In this document: one piece after another, positions 43,840 to 52,674 of the stretch | How the letters are laid out: each line of letters starts with the position of its first letter | Numbering within the stretch: position 1 is the first letter of the stretch | Source of the DNA: Microvirga roseola | GTDB lineage: Bacteria; Pseudomonadota; Alphaproteobacteria; Rhizobiales; Beijerinckiaceae | Assembly (NCBI RefSeq): GCF_020866965.1 | Contig: NZ_JAJATX010000007.1 | Location: forward strand, 85,260-149,259 | Length of the DNA stretch: 64,000 nt | Direction: 5' to 3' | Notes under the pieces: model-generated | Databases searched by the model: none | Seen by the model: only the letters and a program-made list of their open reading frames with translations | What the model was told of the DNA's origin: nothing | Program-made: the position numbers and the translations under genes

Positions 43840-44952
43840 ATGATGGAGCCGCGCAAGAGAATCGGGCTGCTGTTCGGCGGACGCTCGGCGGAGCACGAGG
43901 TTTCGAAGTTGTCGGCGGCCAATGTGCTCCGCGCCCTCGACCCCGACCGCTATGAGGTCGTGCTGATCGGGATCGGCCGGGACGGGCGCTGGCTCCTGTG
44001 CGACAACGGAAACGGCGCGGGACGAGGCGCACAATCCCTTGAAATTCCCGAAGGATCGCCCCAGGTCGCCCTGCTCCCCGGCGGCCATGGGGAGATGATC
44101 GTTCTGCACGATTCCTCGCAAGCGGGCACCTTGCGCCTCGATGCGGTCGTGCCCGTCCTCCATGGACCCAATGGAGAGGATGGGACGGTTCAAGGCAGCC
44201 TAGAACTCGCGAACATTCCTTATGTCGGTTCGGGCGTCACGGGCTCTGCAGCCAGCATGGACAAGGATGTCGCCAAGCGCCTGCTACGCGACAGCGGATT
44301 GCCCGTAGTCCCCTACCTGACGCTCACGGCGGGCAAGAACCTAGACTACCGTGCGGCGGTCGACGCACTCGGAACACCCGACCTTTTCATCAAGCCCGCC
44401 AATATGGGATCGTCCGTGGGCGTTTCCCGGGCCACCTCCGCCGAGGAGTTTGAGAAAGCCTGCGAGCGTGCCTTCCGCTATGACGGCAAGCTCCTCGTCG
44501 AGCGCAGCGTCACGGGCGCGCGCGAGATCGAATGCTCCGTCCTCGAAGACGCTTCGGGTGAGGTCCGCGCCTCACCGCTCGGCGAGATCGTGCCTGCAGC
44601 CGATCACGGCTTCTACAGCTACGACGCCAAGTACATCGATGCGGCCGGGGCTCTCCTGCGCATTCCCGCGGATCTTGCGCCCGATGAGGCGGACCGCATC
44701 CGGGGCCTCGCGGTCGAGACGTTCAAGGTCCTGAACTGCGAGGGGCTGGCCCGGGTCGACTTCTTCGTCGACCCGAAGCGGACGGATGCCCTATACGTGA
44801 ACGAGGTGAATACCCTGCCCGGCTTCACGGCGATCAGCATGTATCCGAAGCTCTGGGAAGCCGGCGGATTGCCGGCAGGCGCGCTCATGGAGGTGCTGAT
44901 CCAGCACGCCATCGCACGCCACGCGCGCCGAAACGCGCTCGCGCTGGTATAG
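43840..44952 (+). CDS. ddl: D-alanine--D-alanine ligase
   Basis: A 370-aa ATP-grasp ligase that makes D-Ala-D-Ala for peptidoglycan. Motifs are LLFGGRSAEHEVS near the start, VLHGPNGEDGTVQG, the ATP-binding KPANMGSSVGVS and the metal and ligand segment EVNTLPGFT. The length and the ENGTVQG-type loop match the longer DdlA form. The start is at 43840 (ATGATG) behind GGGGAGGAT. It stands alone, away from the mur/fts cluster. Confidence 0.93.
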   Translation: MMEPRKRIGLLFGGRSAEHEVSKLSAANVLRALDPDRYEVVLIGIGRDGRWLLCDNGNGAGRGAQSLEIPEGSPQVALLPGGHGEMIVLHDSSQAGTLRLDAVVPVLHGPNGEDGTVQGSLELANIPYVGSGVTGSAASMDKDVAKRLLRDSGLPVVPYLTLTAGKNLDYRAAVDALGTPDLFIKPANMGSSVGVSRATSAEEFEKACERAFRYDGKLLVERSVTGAREIECSVLEDASGEVRASPLGEIVPAADHGFYSYDAKYIDAAGALLRIPADLAPDEADRIRGLAVETFKVLNCEGLARVDFFVDPKRTDALYVNEVNTLPGFTAISMYPKLWEAGGLPAGALMEVLIQHAIARHARRNALALV

Positions 44953-44975
44953 GCGCGAGCGCGGGTTCTTAGGCT

Positions 44976-45626
44976 TCAGTCCAGCTTCTCTGCCAGCAGG
45001 CCCTGGACGAATTCGGGCAGGCCGACGAGGCGGTCGCGCTTGAGGCGTTCCGCCGCCTGGATAGCCTTCAGGCTCTGGAAGGACGCACCGAGATCCTCGT
45101 TGACGATCACGTAGTCGTACTCGACCCAGCGCTCCATCTCGACGCGCGCATTGGCCAGGCGCTTCTGGATCACCTCGGGAGCGTCCTCCGCACGCCGCTC
45201 CAGCCGGGCCTTCAGCTCCTTGAAGCTCGGAGGCAGGATGAAGACGGTCACCACGTCTTCCGGCAGCTTCTGGCGCACCTGACGGGTGCCCTGGTAGTCG
45301 ATGTCGAAAATCATGTCCTGGCCGCCGGCGAGCGCCTTCTCTACAGGCTTGCGCGGCGTGCCGTAAAAGTTGCCGTGCACCTCGGCCCATTCCAGAAGCT
45401 CATCGCGATCGCGCAACGCCATGAACTCTTCAACATCGATGAAATGGTAGTGCTTTCCGTCGATCTCCGAGGGACGCTTTGGGCGCGTGGTGACCGAGAT
45501 CGACAGCACGCCGGCCCGGTCATCCACAAGGCTTCTGGTGAGCGTGGTCTTCCCCGCACCCGAGGGCGAGGACAGGATCAGGATGAGGCCGCGACGACCG
45601 ACCGGGGATTTCATTTCAGCGCTCAC
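44976..45626 (-). CDS. gmk: Guanylate kinase
   Basis: A 216-aa guanylate kinase converting GMP to GDP. The P-loop is [10 protein letters not shown] (about 19-28), the GMP-binding region contains [19 protein letters not shown] and the lid segment follows. It lies 5 bp after yicC on the minus strand, as in many Rhizobiales, and ends the fatty-acid/murein cluster fabD to gmk. Nothing unusual. Confidence 0.95.
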   Translation of the reverse strand: MSAEMKSPVGRRGLILILSSPSGAGKTTLTRSLVDDRAGVLSISVTTRPKRPSEIDGKHYHFIDVEEFMALRDRDELLEWAEVHGNFYGTPRKPVEKALAGGQDMIFDIDYQGTRQVRQKLPEDVVTVFILPPSFKELKARLERRAEDAPEVIQKRLANARVEMERWVEYDYVIVNEDLGASFQSLKAIQAAERLKRDRLVGLPEFVQGLLAEKLD

Positions 45627-45631
45627 GGCCC

Positions 45632-46519
45632 TTACTCCACATTCTGAACCTGCTCGCGGAACTGCTCGATCACGGCCTTCAGCTCGAGGCCGGTCCGCGA
45701 AAGGGAAACGTCGCTCGCCTTGGCGCAGAGGGTATTCGCCTCACGCCCGAATTCCTGCGCCAGAAAATCGAGCCGCCGCCCCACCGGTCCGCCCTCCCCC
45801 AGCAGGCCGCGGGCGGCGTCCACGTGGGCGCGCAGGCGGTCGAGTTCCTCGCGGATGTCGGCGCGGGCAGCGATCAGCACCGCTTCCTGGTGAAGCCGGT
45901 TGGGATCGAGCGCCGCCTTACCGTCGGTGAGTTCGGCGATCTGCGCCTGAAGCCGCGTGCGGATCGCTTCCGGCTTGCGGGCGGGTGACGCCTCGGCCTC
46001 GGCCACGAGGCGGGAGATGAGATCGAGATGCTGGTTGAGGACGGCGACCAGCGCCTGTCCCTCCTTCAGGCGTGCGCTCTTCAGGGCATCGACCAGACCG
46101 CCGATTTCCGCCTTCAGCGCTCCGGCCAGTTCCTCGTCCTGAGCGGGATCGACCGCATCCTCGTCGAGCTCCACGACGCCGCGGACGGAGAGCAGGCCAT
46201 CGAGGGAGGCGGGCTTCACATTGTCCGGGAGCGAGAGATTGCCCACCGCCGCGAGCAGCGATTGCAGAACCTCCTGGTTCACGCGCAGCTTGGGGGCTGA
46301 GGAGGCGCGGCTGAGGGAGAGATTCAGCTGCCCCTGACCGCGGGTGAGCGCCTTGAGGATCTGGCTGCGCGCCTCTTCGCCGATTGCATCGAGGCCGGAA
46401 GGCGTGCGCACCCGGATTTCGAGCCCGCGTCCGTTCACGGTCTTGATCTCCCAGGCCCATTGATAGGAACCGGTGATGCCGGCTTCGCGGGCGAAGCCGG
46501 TCATGCTCGCAATGGCCAT
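45632..46519 (-). CDS. YicC-family endoribonuclease/stress protein
   Basis: A 296-aa YicC-like protein. The N-terminus [10 protein letters not shown] and [16 protein letters not shown] and the C-terminus [21 protein letters not shown] are the two family signatures (YicC_N and DUF1732). YicC of E. coli is an endoribonuclease that lowers the small RNA RyhB; the same activity here is inferred. The ATG at 46519 begins at MAIASMTGF; an upstream in-frame ATG would add 21 unsupported residues. It lies between mltG and gmk. Confidence 0.92.
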   Translation of the reverse strand: MAIASMTGFAREAGITGSYQWAWEIKTVNGRGLEIRVRTPSGLDAIGEEARSQILKALTRGQGQLNLSLSRASSAPKLRVNQEVLQSLLAAVGNLSLPDNVKPASLDGLLSVRGVVELDEDAVDPAQDEELAGALKAEIGGLVDALKSARLKEGQALVAVLNQHLDLISRLVAEAEASPARKPEAIRTRLQAQIAELTDGKAALDPNRLHQEAVLIAARADIREELDRLRAHVDAARGLLGEGGPVGRRLDFLAQEFGREANTLCAKASDVSLSRTGLELKAVIEQFREQVQNVE

Positions 46520-46604
46520 GCGTTCAAACCTTAAGGGTACCCGAGGTAAAAAATCGGCGCGACCATAATGCGCGCCGATCACGGAGTCGATTTGTTCTTG
46601 GACC

Positions 46605-47939
46605 TTACGGCTCCGCCAGGGTCGGAACCGTCTTCGGATTGGTTAGGTCGAAGCTCTTGTTCTTCAGGGGATCCTTGTCGGTCCCCTCGCTGGCGTCGAA
46701 GCCGCGCCGGCCGGGAGCGGCGGCGCCCCGCAGTTCCTGACTGATATCGCCGGCCGCTTCGTCCGGCTCTGCCTTGTCCACGTTGTCGGTCTCGGTCGTG
46801 GCGCGCGTCTTCTCGATCTGCCGCCAGCGCGCAACATTGCGCTTGTGCTGCTCGTAGGACTCGGCAAAGGCGTGACCGCCCGTGCCGTCCGCGACGAAGT
46901 AGAGGTCCTTGGTGCGGGACGGATTGGCCACGGCCTCGAGGGCGGCCCGGCCCGGATTGGCGATGGGCCCCGGGGGCAAGCCCTCGATCACGTAGGTGTT
47001 GTAGGGGGTCGCCTGCTCGATCTCGCTGCGCATGATTCCCCGGCCCAGAGTGCCTTTGCCGCCCACCAATCCGTAAACGATGGTGGGATCGGACTGGAGC
47101 TTCATGCGCTTCATGAGCCGGTTGATGAAGACGCCCGCGACGCGCGTGCGCTCGTCGGCCCGGCCTGTCTCCTTCTCGACGATGGAGGCGAGGATGACCA
47201 GTTCCTGCGGGGACTTGATGGGCAGGTCCGGGGACCGGCGCTGCCAAATCTGGTTCAGGGCCTGGCGCTGGGCCGACTGCATGGTGTTGACGATCTGCTG
47301 GCGGGTCGTGCCGCGCTCGAACTTGTAGGTATCGGGCAGCAGGGTGCCTTCCCGCGGGGTCTCGACGATGTCGCCGCTCAGGATCTCGTTCTCGTAAAGG
47401 CGCGCGATGATCTGCTCGCTCGTGAGCCCCTCGGGAACCGTGACGGAGTGCAGGATCGCCTTGCCCTGAACCAGGGTATCGACGGCTTCCGCGACGCTGG
47501 TGCCGGCCTTGAACTGGAACTCGCCCGCCTTCATCTGGCCGCGCTGGCGGCTGATGAGCGCATAGAGCTCGAAAATCAGCGGCCGCTCGATCACGCCCTC
47601 CTCCTTGAGGATGTTGGCGATGCCGCTCGTGCCGGTATTACGGGGAATGAGGACGACCTTGTCGCTCTGCAGCGGCCCCTGCTCTTCGGCCTGCTGCTGC
47701 AGCATGGAGAAGCCGATCATGGCGCCGATGGCGACCGCCACGAAGAGGGTCAGGAGGCCGCTGAGCAGGGACAGCATGCCGCGCCGCCGGCGGCGCAGCC
47801 GCGGCGGGGGCGGCGGGGCCGGCATCGGCTTGATGGCCTCGCTCGGGGAGCGAGGCGCGAGGCGCGGCTGCAGGTGATCCTGGGACTCCCCATCCTCCGG
47901 GGTCATCATCAGCGTTTGTTTTTTTCGTCCGAACATCAC
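46605..47939 (-). CDS. mltG: Endolytic murein transglycosylase MltG
   Basis: A 444-aa inner-membrane lytic transglycosylase that cleaves nascent glycan strands. The cytoplasmic part (1-50) holds a poly-Pro and poly-Arg stretch; the helix is about 55-80; LysM-like and YceG domains follow. The catalytic Glu is E255 in ILASIVEKET, and GLPPGPIANPG and YFVADGTGGHAFAESYEQH are conserved. The C-terminus is extended by about 60 polar residues compared with E. coli. It is downstream of fabF, as is usual. Confidence 0.93.
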   Translation of the reverse strand: MMFGRKKQTLMMTPEDGESQDHLQPRLAPRSPSEAIKPMPAPPPPPRLRRRRRGMLSLLSGLLTLFVAVAIGAMIGFSMLQQQAEEQGPLQSDKVVLIPRNTGTSGIANILKEEGVIERPLIFELYALISRQRGQMKAGEFQFKAGTSVAEAVDTLVQGKAILHSVTVPEGLTSEQIIARLYENEILSGDIVETPREGTLLPDTYKFERGTTRQQIVNTMQSAQRQALNQIWQRRSPDLPIKSPQELVILASIVEKETGRADERTRVAGVFINRLMKRMKLQSDPTIVYGLVGGKGTLGRGIMRSEIEQATPYNTYVIEGLPPGPIANPGRAALEAVANPSRTKDLYFVADGTGGHAFAESYEQHKRNVARWRQIEKTRATTETDNVDKAEPDEAAGDISQELRGAAAPGRRGFDASEGTDKDPLKNKSFDLTNPKTVPTLAEP

Positions 47940-48014
47940 GATGCTTTTCTGGTACCGACCGGCGGTGACCCGGTCGCTCGACAGCCTAGACCATGACGGG
48001 GGCAGGTGGAAATT

Positions 48015-48117
48015 CCGTTACATGCCCGGATCATGCGGCCTCAAGGAGCTGGAACTCGCTTCGCCTCTGGAAGACCAAGCGAGTTCTAGCGGGGATTATG
48101 GCGAAAAGCCGTAACGG
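48015..48117. promoter_or_regulatory. Nested inverted repeats between fabF and mltG
   Basis: The 191-bp gap holds CCGTTAC (48015-48021) facing GTAACGG (48111-48117), and inside it a perfect 10-bp stem GAACTCGCTT (48052-48061) and AAGCGAGTTC (48077-48086). No T-tract follows on either strand, so it is not a classical terminator; an attenuator, processing site or REP-like element is possible. Confidence 0.45.
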
Positions 48118-48130
48118 ACCTGAGATGTCT

Positions 48131-49393
48131 TCAGGCAACCCGGCGGAAGATCAGCGATGCGTTTGTCCCACCGAACCCGAAGGAGTTCGAGAGGGCCACA
48201 TTGACCTCCTTGCGCTTCGCCTTGTGAGGCACGAGGTCGATGGCCGTGTCCACCGAGGGATTGTCGAGGTTGATGGTCGGCGGAACGATGCCGTCGCGGA
48301 TCGCGAGTACCGCGAAGATTGCCTCCACGGAGCCCGCTGCACCCAGCAGGTGCCCGACGGCCGATTTGGTCGAGGACATGGTGAGCTTGCCGGCGGCATC
48401 CCCCACGAGACGCTCGATTGCCTTCAGTTCGATCTCGTCGCCGAGCGGCGTCGAGGTGCCGTGGGCGTTGACGTAGTCGATCTCGGAGACCGGAATGCCG
48501 GCGCGCCTGATCGCCGCGGACATGCAGCGATAGGCCCCGTCGCCGTCTTCCGATGGCGAGGTGATGTGATAGGCGTCGCCCGAGAGACCATAACCGATGA
48601 CTTCGGCGTAGATCTTGGCGCCGCGCGCCTTGGCGTGCTCGTACTCCTCCAGCACCACGACGCCTGCGCCCTCGCCCATGACGAAGCCGTCACGGTCCTT
48701 GTCGTAGGGACGCGAGGCCTTGGTGGGGTTGTCGTTGAAATTGGTGGAGAGCGCGCGGCAGGCGGCAAAGCCCGCAATGGAAAGCCGGTTGATCGGCGAT
48801 TCCGCGCCGCCCGCCACCATCACGTCCGCATCGCCAAGGGCGATCAGGCGCGCCGCATCGCCGATGGCGTGAGCGCCGGTGGAGCAGGCGGTCACGACCG
48901 CATTGTTCGGGCCCTTCAGGCCGTGCTCGATGGAGACATAGCCGCCCGCCAGATTGATGAGGCGACCGGGAATGAAGAAGGGAGAGATGCGGCGCGGGCC
49001 GCGCTCGATCAGGGTGGCGGAGGCCTCGTAGATGCCGCCGATGCCGCCGATGCCGGAGCCGATGAGCACGCCGGTGGCGCACTGGTCCTCGTAAGAGGTC
49101 GGCTTCCACTCCGCGTCCCTGAGAGCTTGGGTGGCCGCGGCCATGGCGTAGACGATGAAGGGGTCGACCTTGCGCTGCTCCTTGGGCTCCATCCATTCAT
49201 CGGCATTGAAGGTGCCGTCGGAGCCATCGCCGCGCGGGATCTGGCAGGCGATCTGGCAGGCGAGGTCGTCGACCTGGAAATCGGTGACCTTATTGGCGCC
49301 GCTCTGGCCTTCCAGGATTCGGGACCATGTGGCGTCCACTCCGCTTCCCAGCGGGGTAACCATGCCAAGACCAGTAACAACAACCCGGCGCAT
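48131..49393 (-). CDS. fabF: 3-oxoacyl-ACP synthase II (KAS II)
   Basis: A 420-aa condensing enzyme that extends acyl-ACP with malonyl-ACP in fatty acid synthesis. The triad is Cys-His-His: C170 in VTACSTGAHAIG, H311 in NAHGTSTPLGD and H348 in AVGHLLGAAG. The length is typical. It follows acpP by 66 bp in the cluster fabD-fabG-acpP-fabF. Nothing odd is seen. Confidence 0.96.
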   Translation of the reverse strand: MRRVVVTGLGMVTPLGSGVDATWSRILEGQSGANKVTDFQVDDLACQIACQIPRGDGSDGTFNADEWMEPKEQRKVDPFIVYAMAAATQALRDAEWKPTSYEDQCATGVLIGSGIGGIGGIYEASATLIERGPRRISPFFIPGRLINLAGGYVSIEHGLKGPNNAVVTACSTGAHAIGDAARLIALGDADVMVAGGAESPINRLSIAGFAACRALSTNFNDNPTKASRPYDKDRDGFVMGEGAGVVVLEEYEHAKARGAKIYAEVIGYGLSGDAYHITSPSEDGDGAYRCMSAAIRRAGIPVSEIDYVNAHGTSTPLGDEIELKAIERLVGDAAGKLTMSSTKSAVGHLLGAAGSVEAIFAVLAIRDGIVPPTINLDNPSVDTAIDLVPHKAKRKEVNVALSNSFGFGGTNASLIFRRVA

Positions 49394-49459
49394 AATCGTT
49401 CTGCCCTAAAACTGAATAAAATTAGGGCGTCGGATGAGTCACCCGACGCCCTGACGGCT

Positions 49460-49696
49460 TTAGGCCGCGTTCTTCTCGAGGAAGCGGATGGCGTCGCCGA
49501 CCGTCACGATGGTCTCGGCCGCGTCGTCCGGGATCTCGACGTTGAACTCTTCTTCGAACGCCATGACCAGCTCGACCGTATCAAGGCTGTCGGCGCCCAG
49601 GTCGTCAATGAAGTTGGCGTTGTCGGTCACCTTGTCGGCTTCGACGCCGAGGTGCTCGACAACAATCTTCTTCACGCGATCAGCGACGTCACTCAT
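49460..49696 (-). CDS. acpP: Acyl carrier protein
   Basis: A 78-aa acidic four-helix carrier that holds growing acyl chains. The phosphopantetheine attachment Ser37 is in [10 protein letters not shown]. The start has GAGGAAGAA just upstream. The 233-bp leader contains two perfect palindromes that may be regulatory, listed separately. Confidence 0.97.
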   Translation of the reverse strand: MSDVADRVKKIVVEHLGVEADKVTDNANFIDDLGADSLDTVELVMAFEEEFNVEIPDDAAETIVTVGDAIRFLEKNAA

Positions 49697-49754
49697 CGTT
49701 TCTTCCTCAGTGGCTGCCGCCTCAGGATTGGGCGGATCAAGAATTGAATTTAGA

Positions 49755-49838
49755 TCAGCTGCTCAGCTGACAACGCTGAAACGGCTACCCTGCGCCGTGC
49801 AAAGCCGCATTTTTGAGCGCCGGTCAACCCCTTTGACC
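49755..49838 (-). promoter_or_regulatory. Palindromes in the acpP leader
   Basis: TCAGCTG-ct-CAGCTGA (49755-49770) and GGTCAA-N5-TTGACC (49822-49838) are perfect inverted repeats upstream of acpP. On the minus strand the first lies between a TTGTCA and a CTAAAT element (spacing 14, short), so it may overlap a promoter; the second supplies a TTGACC -35-like hexamer. Function is unproven. Confidence 0.4.
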
Positions 49839-49929
49839 TGATCGGGCTCATGATTAACACAAGCTTATCCGGTCTGGCGAGGGGGGTGGCGGAGCGTTCG
49901 AACAGAATTCCGCCGCCCCGCCAAAAGCC

Positions 49930-50667
49930 TTAAAACATGGCCATTCCGCCGTTCACGTGCAGGGTGTGTCCCGTCACGTAGCCGGCCTCGCTCGAGGCGA
50001 GATACACCACCGAGGAGGCGATCTCGTCCCCCTGGCCGAGCCGCGCCATGGGAATCGTTCCCAGGATCGCCTCGCGCTGCTTCTCGTTGAGGGCGTCGGT
50101 CATCGGGGACTGGATGAAGCCCGGGGCGACGCAGTTCACGGTGATGTTGCGGCTCGCGACTTCCGCCGCCAGAGCCTTGGTCATGCCGATGAGGCCCGCC
50201 TTGGAGGCGGCATAATTCCCCTGCCCCGGATTGCCCGTGGAGCCGACGACCGAGCCGATATTCACGATGCGTCCGTAGCGGCGGCGCATCATGCCCTTCA
50301 CCGCGGCGCGGGAGAGGCGGAAGGCCGCAGTCAGGTTAACGGCGATCACCGTGTCCCACTCCTCGTCCTTCATGCGCATGAAGAGGTTGTCCTTCGTCAC
50401 GCCCGCATTGTTGACGAGGATGTCGAGCCCATCCATGGCCGCTTCCGCAGCCGGAACGAGAGCCTCGACCGAATCCTTGTCCGAGAGGTTCGCCTCGACG
50501 ACGTGGACCCGCTCCCCGAAGGAGGAGGCGATCTCGTCGAGAACGCTGCGGCGGGTTCCGGACAGGGTGACGGTCGCGCCGCGGTCATGAAGGGCGCGGG
50601 CGATGGCCCCGCCGATGCCGCCGGTGGCGCCGGTGACGAGAGCCTTGCGGCCGGTCAGATCGAACAT
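49930..50667 (-). CDS. fabG: 3-oxoacyl-ACP reductase
   Basis: A 245-aa short-chain dehydrogenase that reduces 3-oxoacyl-ACP with NADPH. The cofactor motif is TGATGGIGG (12-20), NNAG is at 86-89 and the catalytic residues are S139, Y152 and K156. The C-terminus HVNGGMAMF is typical of FabG. It is 12 bp after fabD. Confidence 0.96.
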   Translation of the reverse strand: MFDLTGRKALVTGATGGIGGAIARALHDRGATVTLSGTRRSVLDEIASSFGERVHVVEANLSDKDSVEALVPAAEAAMDGLDILVNNAGVTKDNLFMRMKDEEWDTVIAVNLTAAFRLSRAAVKGMMRRRYGRIVNIGSVVGSTGNPGQGNYAASKAGLIGMTKALAAEVASRNITVNCVAPGFIQSPMTDALNEKQREAILGTIPMARLGQGDEIASSVVYLASSEAGYVTGHTLHVNGGMAMF

Positions 50668-50679
50668 GCAGGGCTCCTG

Positions 50680-51627
50680 TTATCCTTGCAGGGAGGCTTT
50701 GAAGGCGGCGACATCCTCGGGCGTGCCGATGGCGGTGGCGGAGGCTCCCGCCGCGATGCGTTTCACCAATCCTGTCAGGACCTTACCGGACCCGACCTCA
50801 TAAAAGGCTTCAACACCCTGCACCGCCATATAGGCCACGCTCTCGCGCCAGCGGACGGTGCTCGTGACCTGGCGGACCAAGGCATCGCGGATCGCGGCCG
50901 GATCGGTGATAGGAGCAGCCTCCACATTCGCCACGACCGGAACGATGGGAGCGTTGACGGTGACGCCCGCCAGCGCCTCGCGCATGGCGTCGGCGGCCGG
51001 TTGCATCAGGGCGCAATGGAAGGGGGCGGACACGGCCAGCATCACGGCGCGCTTGGCGCCATTTCCTTGAGCGATCGTGACGGCCCGCTCGACGGCCGTC
51101 TTGTGGCCGGACACCACCACCTGGGCGCCGCCATTATCGTTGGCCGCATCGCAGACCTCGCCTTGGGCCGCCTCCCTGGCGACCTCCAGGGCCGCGTCGA
51201 ACTCAAGCCCGAGGAGCGCCGCCATGGCGCCCTGCCCCACGGGCACGGCGTTCTGCATGGCATTGCCGCGGATCCGGAGGAGTCGGGCCGTATCGGCGAT
51301 GGACAGGCTGCCCGCAGCAGTGAGCGCCGAATACTCGCCCAGCGAATGCCCGGCGACGAAAGCGGCATGCTTCTCGAGGTCGAAGCCGACCTCCGCCTCC
51401 AGGACCCGGATCGCCGCGAGGCTCACGGCCATCAGGGCCGGCTGGGTGTTGGCGGTCAGGGTCAGGTCCTCCGCCGGGCCTTCCCACATGAGGGTGGAAA
51501 GCTTCTGGGAGAGGGCGTCGTCCACCTCGTCGAAAACGGCCTTGGCCCGGGGAAAGGCCTCGGCAAGGGCCTTGCCCATCCCGACGGACTGACTGCCCTG
51601 GCCCGGAAAAACGAATGCGCGCTTCAT
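50680..51627 (-). CDS. fabD: Malonyl-CoA:ACP transacylase
   Basis: A 315-aa enzyme that loads malonyl groups on ACP. The GQGSQ motif is at 9-13, the nucleophile is S95 in GHSLGEYS and the base His is in PFHCALM. The ATG at 51627 (MKRAFVFPG) matches the family start; its ribosome-binding site AAGGG is about 12 bases upstream. It leads the fabD-fabG-acpP-fabF run. Confidence 0.95.
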   Translation of the reverse strand: MKRAFVFPGQGSQSVGMGKALAEAFPRAKAVFDEVDDALSQKLSTLMWEGPAEDLTLTANTQPALMAVSLAAIRVLEAEVGFDLEKHAAFVAGHSLGEYSALTAAGSLSIADTARLLRIRGNAMQNAVPVGQGAMAALLGLEFDAALEVAREAAQGEVCDAANDNGGAQVVVSGHKTAVERAVTIAQGNGAKRAVMLAVSAPFHCALMQPAADAMREALAGVTVNAPIVPVVANVEAAPITDPAAIRDALVRQVTSTVRWRESVAYMAVQGVEAFYEVGSGKVLTGLVKRIAAGASATAIGTPEDVAAFKASLQG

Positions 51628-51732
51628 CAGGAGCAAAAACCCTTATTGCCTCAAGAACCGCGCGGGACTCGCACTGGCAGGCGGAGGAGTCAAGGCGCAG
51701 AGCACGCCTCTCCGCACCAGAATGCTGCCGGA

Positions 51733-51903
51733 TCAGGGAATGCGGCGACGCCAGCCCTTCAGAATGCCCCGGTCGGCCGGGTCGTTGGAAGGAACGCCCC
51801 GGTCCAGCAGGCGACCGGCCAGGACGGCCGCGACCAGCAGGAGCGGGAACAAAGTGAGCAGGACAGCGATAGCGCTTGTCAAAGTCCACTCTCCACGTGT
51901 CAT
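51733..51903 (-). CDS. Putative small membrane protein, 49-56 aa
   Basis: A short minus-strand frame upstream of fabD encodes a 56-aa product with one clear hydrophobic helix (TSAIAVLLTLFPLLLVAAVLAG) followed by a charged tail ending WRRRIP, with a positive-outside-free layout typical of single-span inner-membrane proteins. ATG at 51903 has a weak ribosome-binding site; TTG eight codons in has GGAGAG in front and would give 49 aa. It is not recognised, and only the helix and codon pattern support it. Confidence 0.45.
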   Translation of the reverse strand: MTRGEWTLTSAIAVLLTLFPLLLVAAVLAGRLLDRGVPSNDPADRGILKGWRRRIP

Positions 51904-52077
51904 AGGAAGAGCTTATTCCCATGCCCGGCCGCCCGGCCTGCGCCTGCACACCCTATGTAATCATGTAGTGTTTGATCCGGCCCCGATGAGGGCGAGGGTT
52001 ATCCCCTTGTTTTCCTGGCCCAATCGGTGTATCCCAGCCCCCTCCCGATATTCCGAACCTGAAGAAGGAGCCTTTCA

Positions 52078-52485
52078 ATGGCTCGTGTGACCGTCGAAGA
52101 TTGCATCGACAAGGTCGAAAACCGGTTTGAGCTCGTGCTGCTGGCCAGTCACCGGGCGCGCCTGATCTCCTCGGGCTCGCCGCTCACCATCGATCGCGAC
52201 CGCGACAAGAACCCCGTCGTGGCCCTCCGCGAGATCGCGGATGAGACCATTGCTCCCGACGACCTGAAGGAACAGCTCATCCACTCGATGCAGAAGTATG
52301 TCGAGGTGGACGAGCCGGAGGCGGAAGCCGTTCCGATGCTCAGCAACACCGCCGCAGCCGCTCCCGCAGGCAGCGACAACGATGCCGATGTCCAGTTCGA
52401 CCGCATGAGCGAGGAAGACCTGCTCCGCGGCCTGGAAGGCCTCGTTCCCCCGAGCAGCAGCGCGGACGACGACGACCGCGAATAA
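52078..52485 (+). CDS. rpoZ: RNA polymerase omega subunit
   Basis: A 135-aa omega subunit that helps assemble RNA polymerase and, in proteobacteria, forms part of a ppGpp site. The N-terminal core [23 protein letters not shown] is diagnostic. The C-terminal tail is acidic and poor in structure, as in other alphaproteobacteria. The Shine-Dalgarno is AAGAAGGAG. A strong terminator follows, and rsh lies next on the same strand. Confidence 0.96.
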   Translation: MARVTVEDCIDKVENRFELVLLASHRARLISSGSPLTIDRDRDKNPVVALREIADETIAPDDLKEQLIHSMQKYVEVDEPEAEAVPMLSNTAAAAPAGSDNDADVQFDRMSEEDLLRGLEGLVPPSSSADDDDRE

Positions 52486-52510
52486 GCCTCAGGACATCCC
52501 GTCTTTCCGA

Positions 52511-52536
52511 AGCCCGGCCGTTGAGCCGGGCTTTTT
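52511..52536 (+). terminator. rpoZ terminator
   Basis: AGCCCGGC-cgttga-GCCGGGCT followed by four T residues, 26 bp after the rpoZ stop. It should reduce read-through into rsh. Confidence 0.85.
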
Positions 52537-52674
52537 CATGCGCGCTCTTAACCACCACTCGGTTTTATCCCCCTGCGGCAAGGTATTCAGCTTGCGGTGG
52601 CAAGGCTTGGTACAATATCTTTCAAGGCCTTTTTGCCTTCAGCCAGATAATCCGGGAAAGGAGATGGCCGCCGT

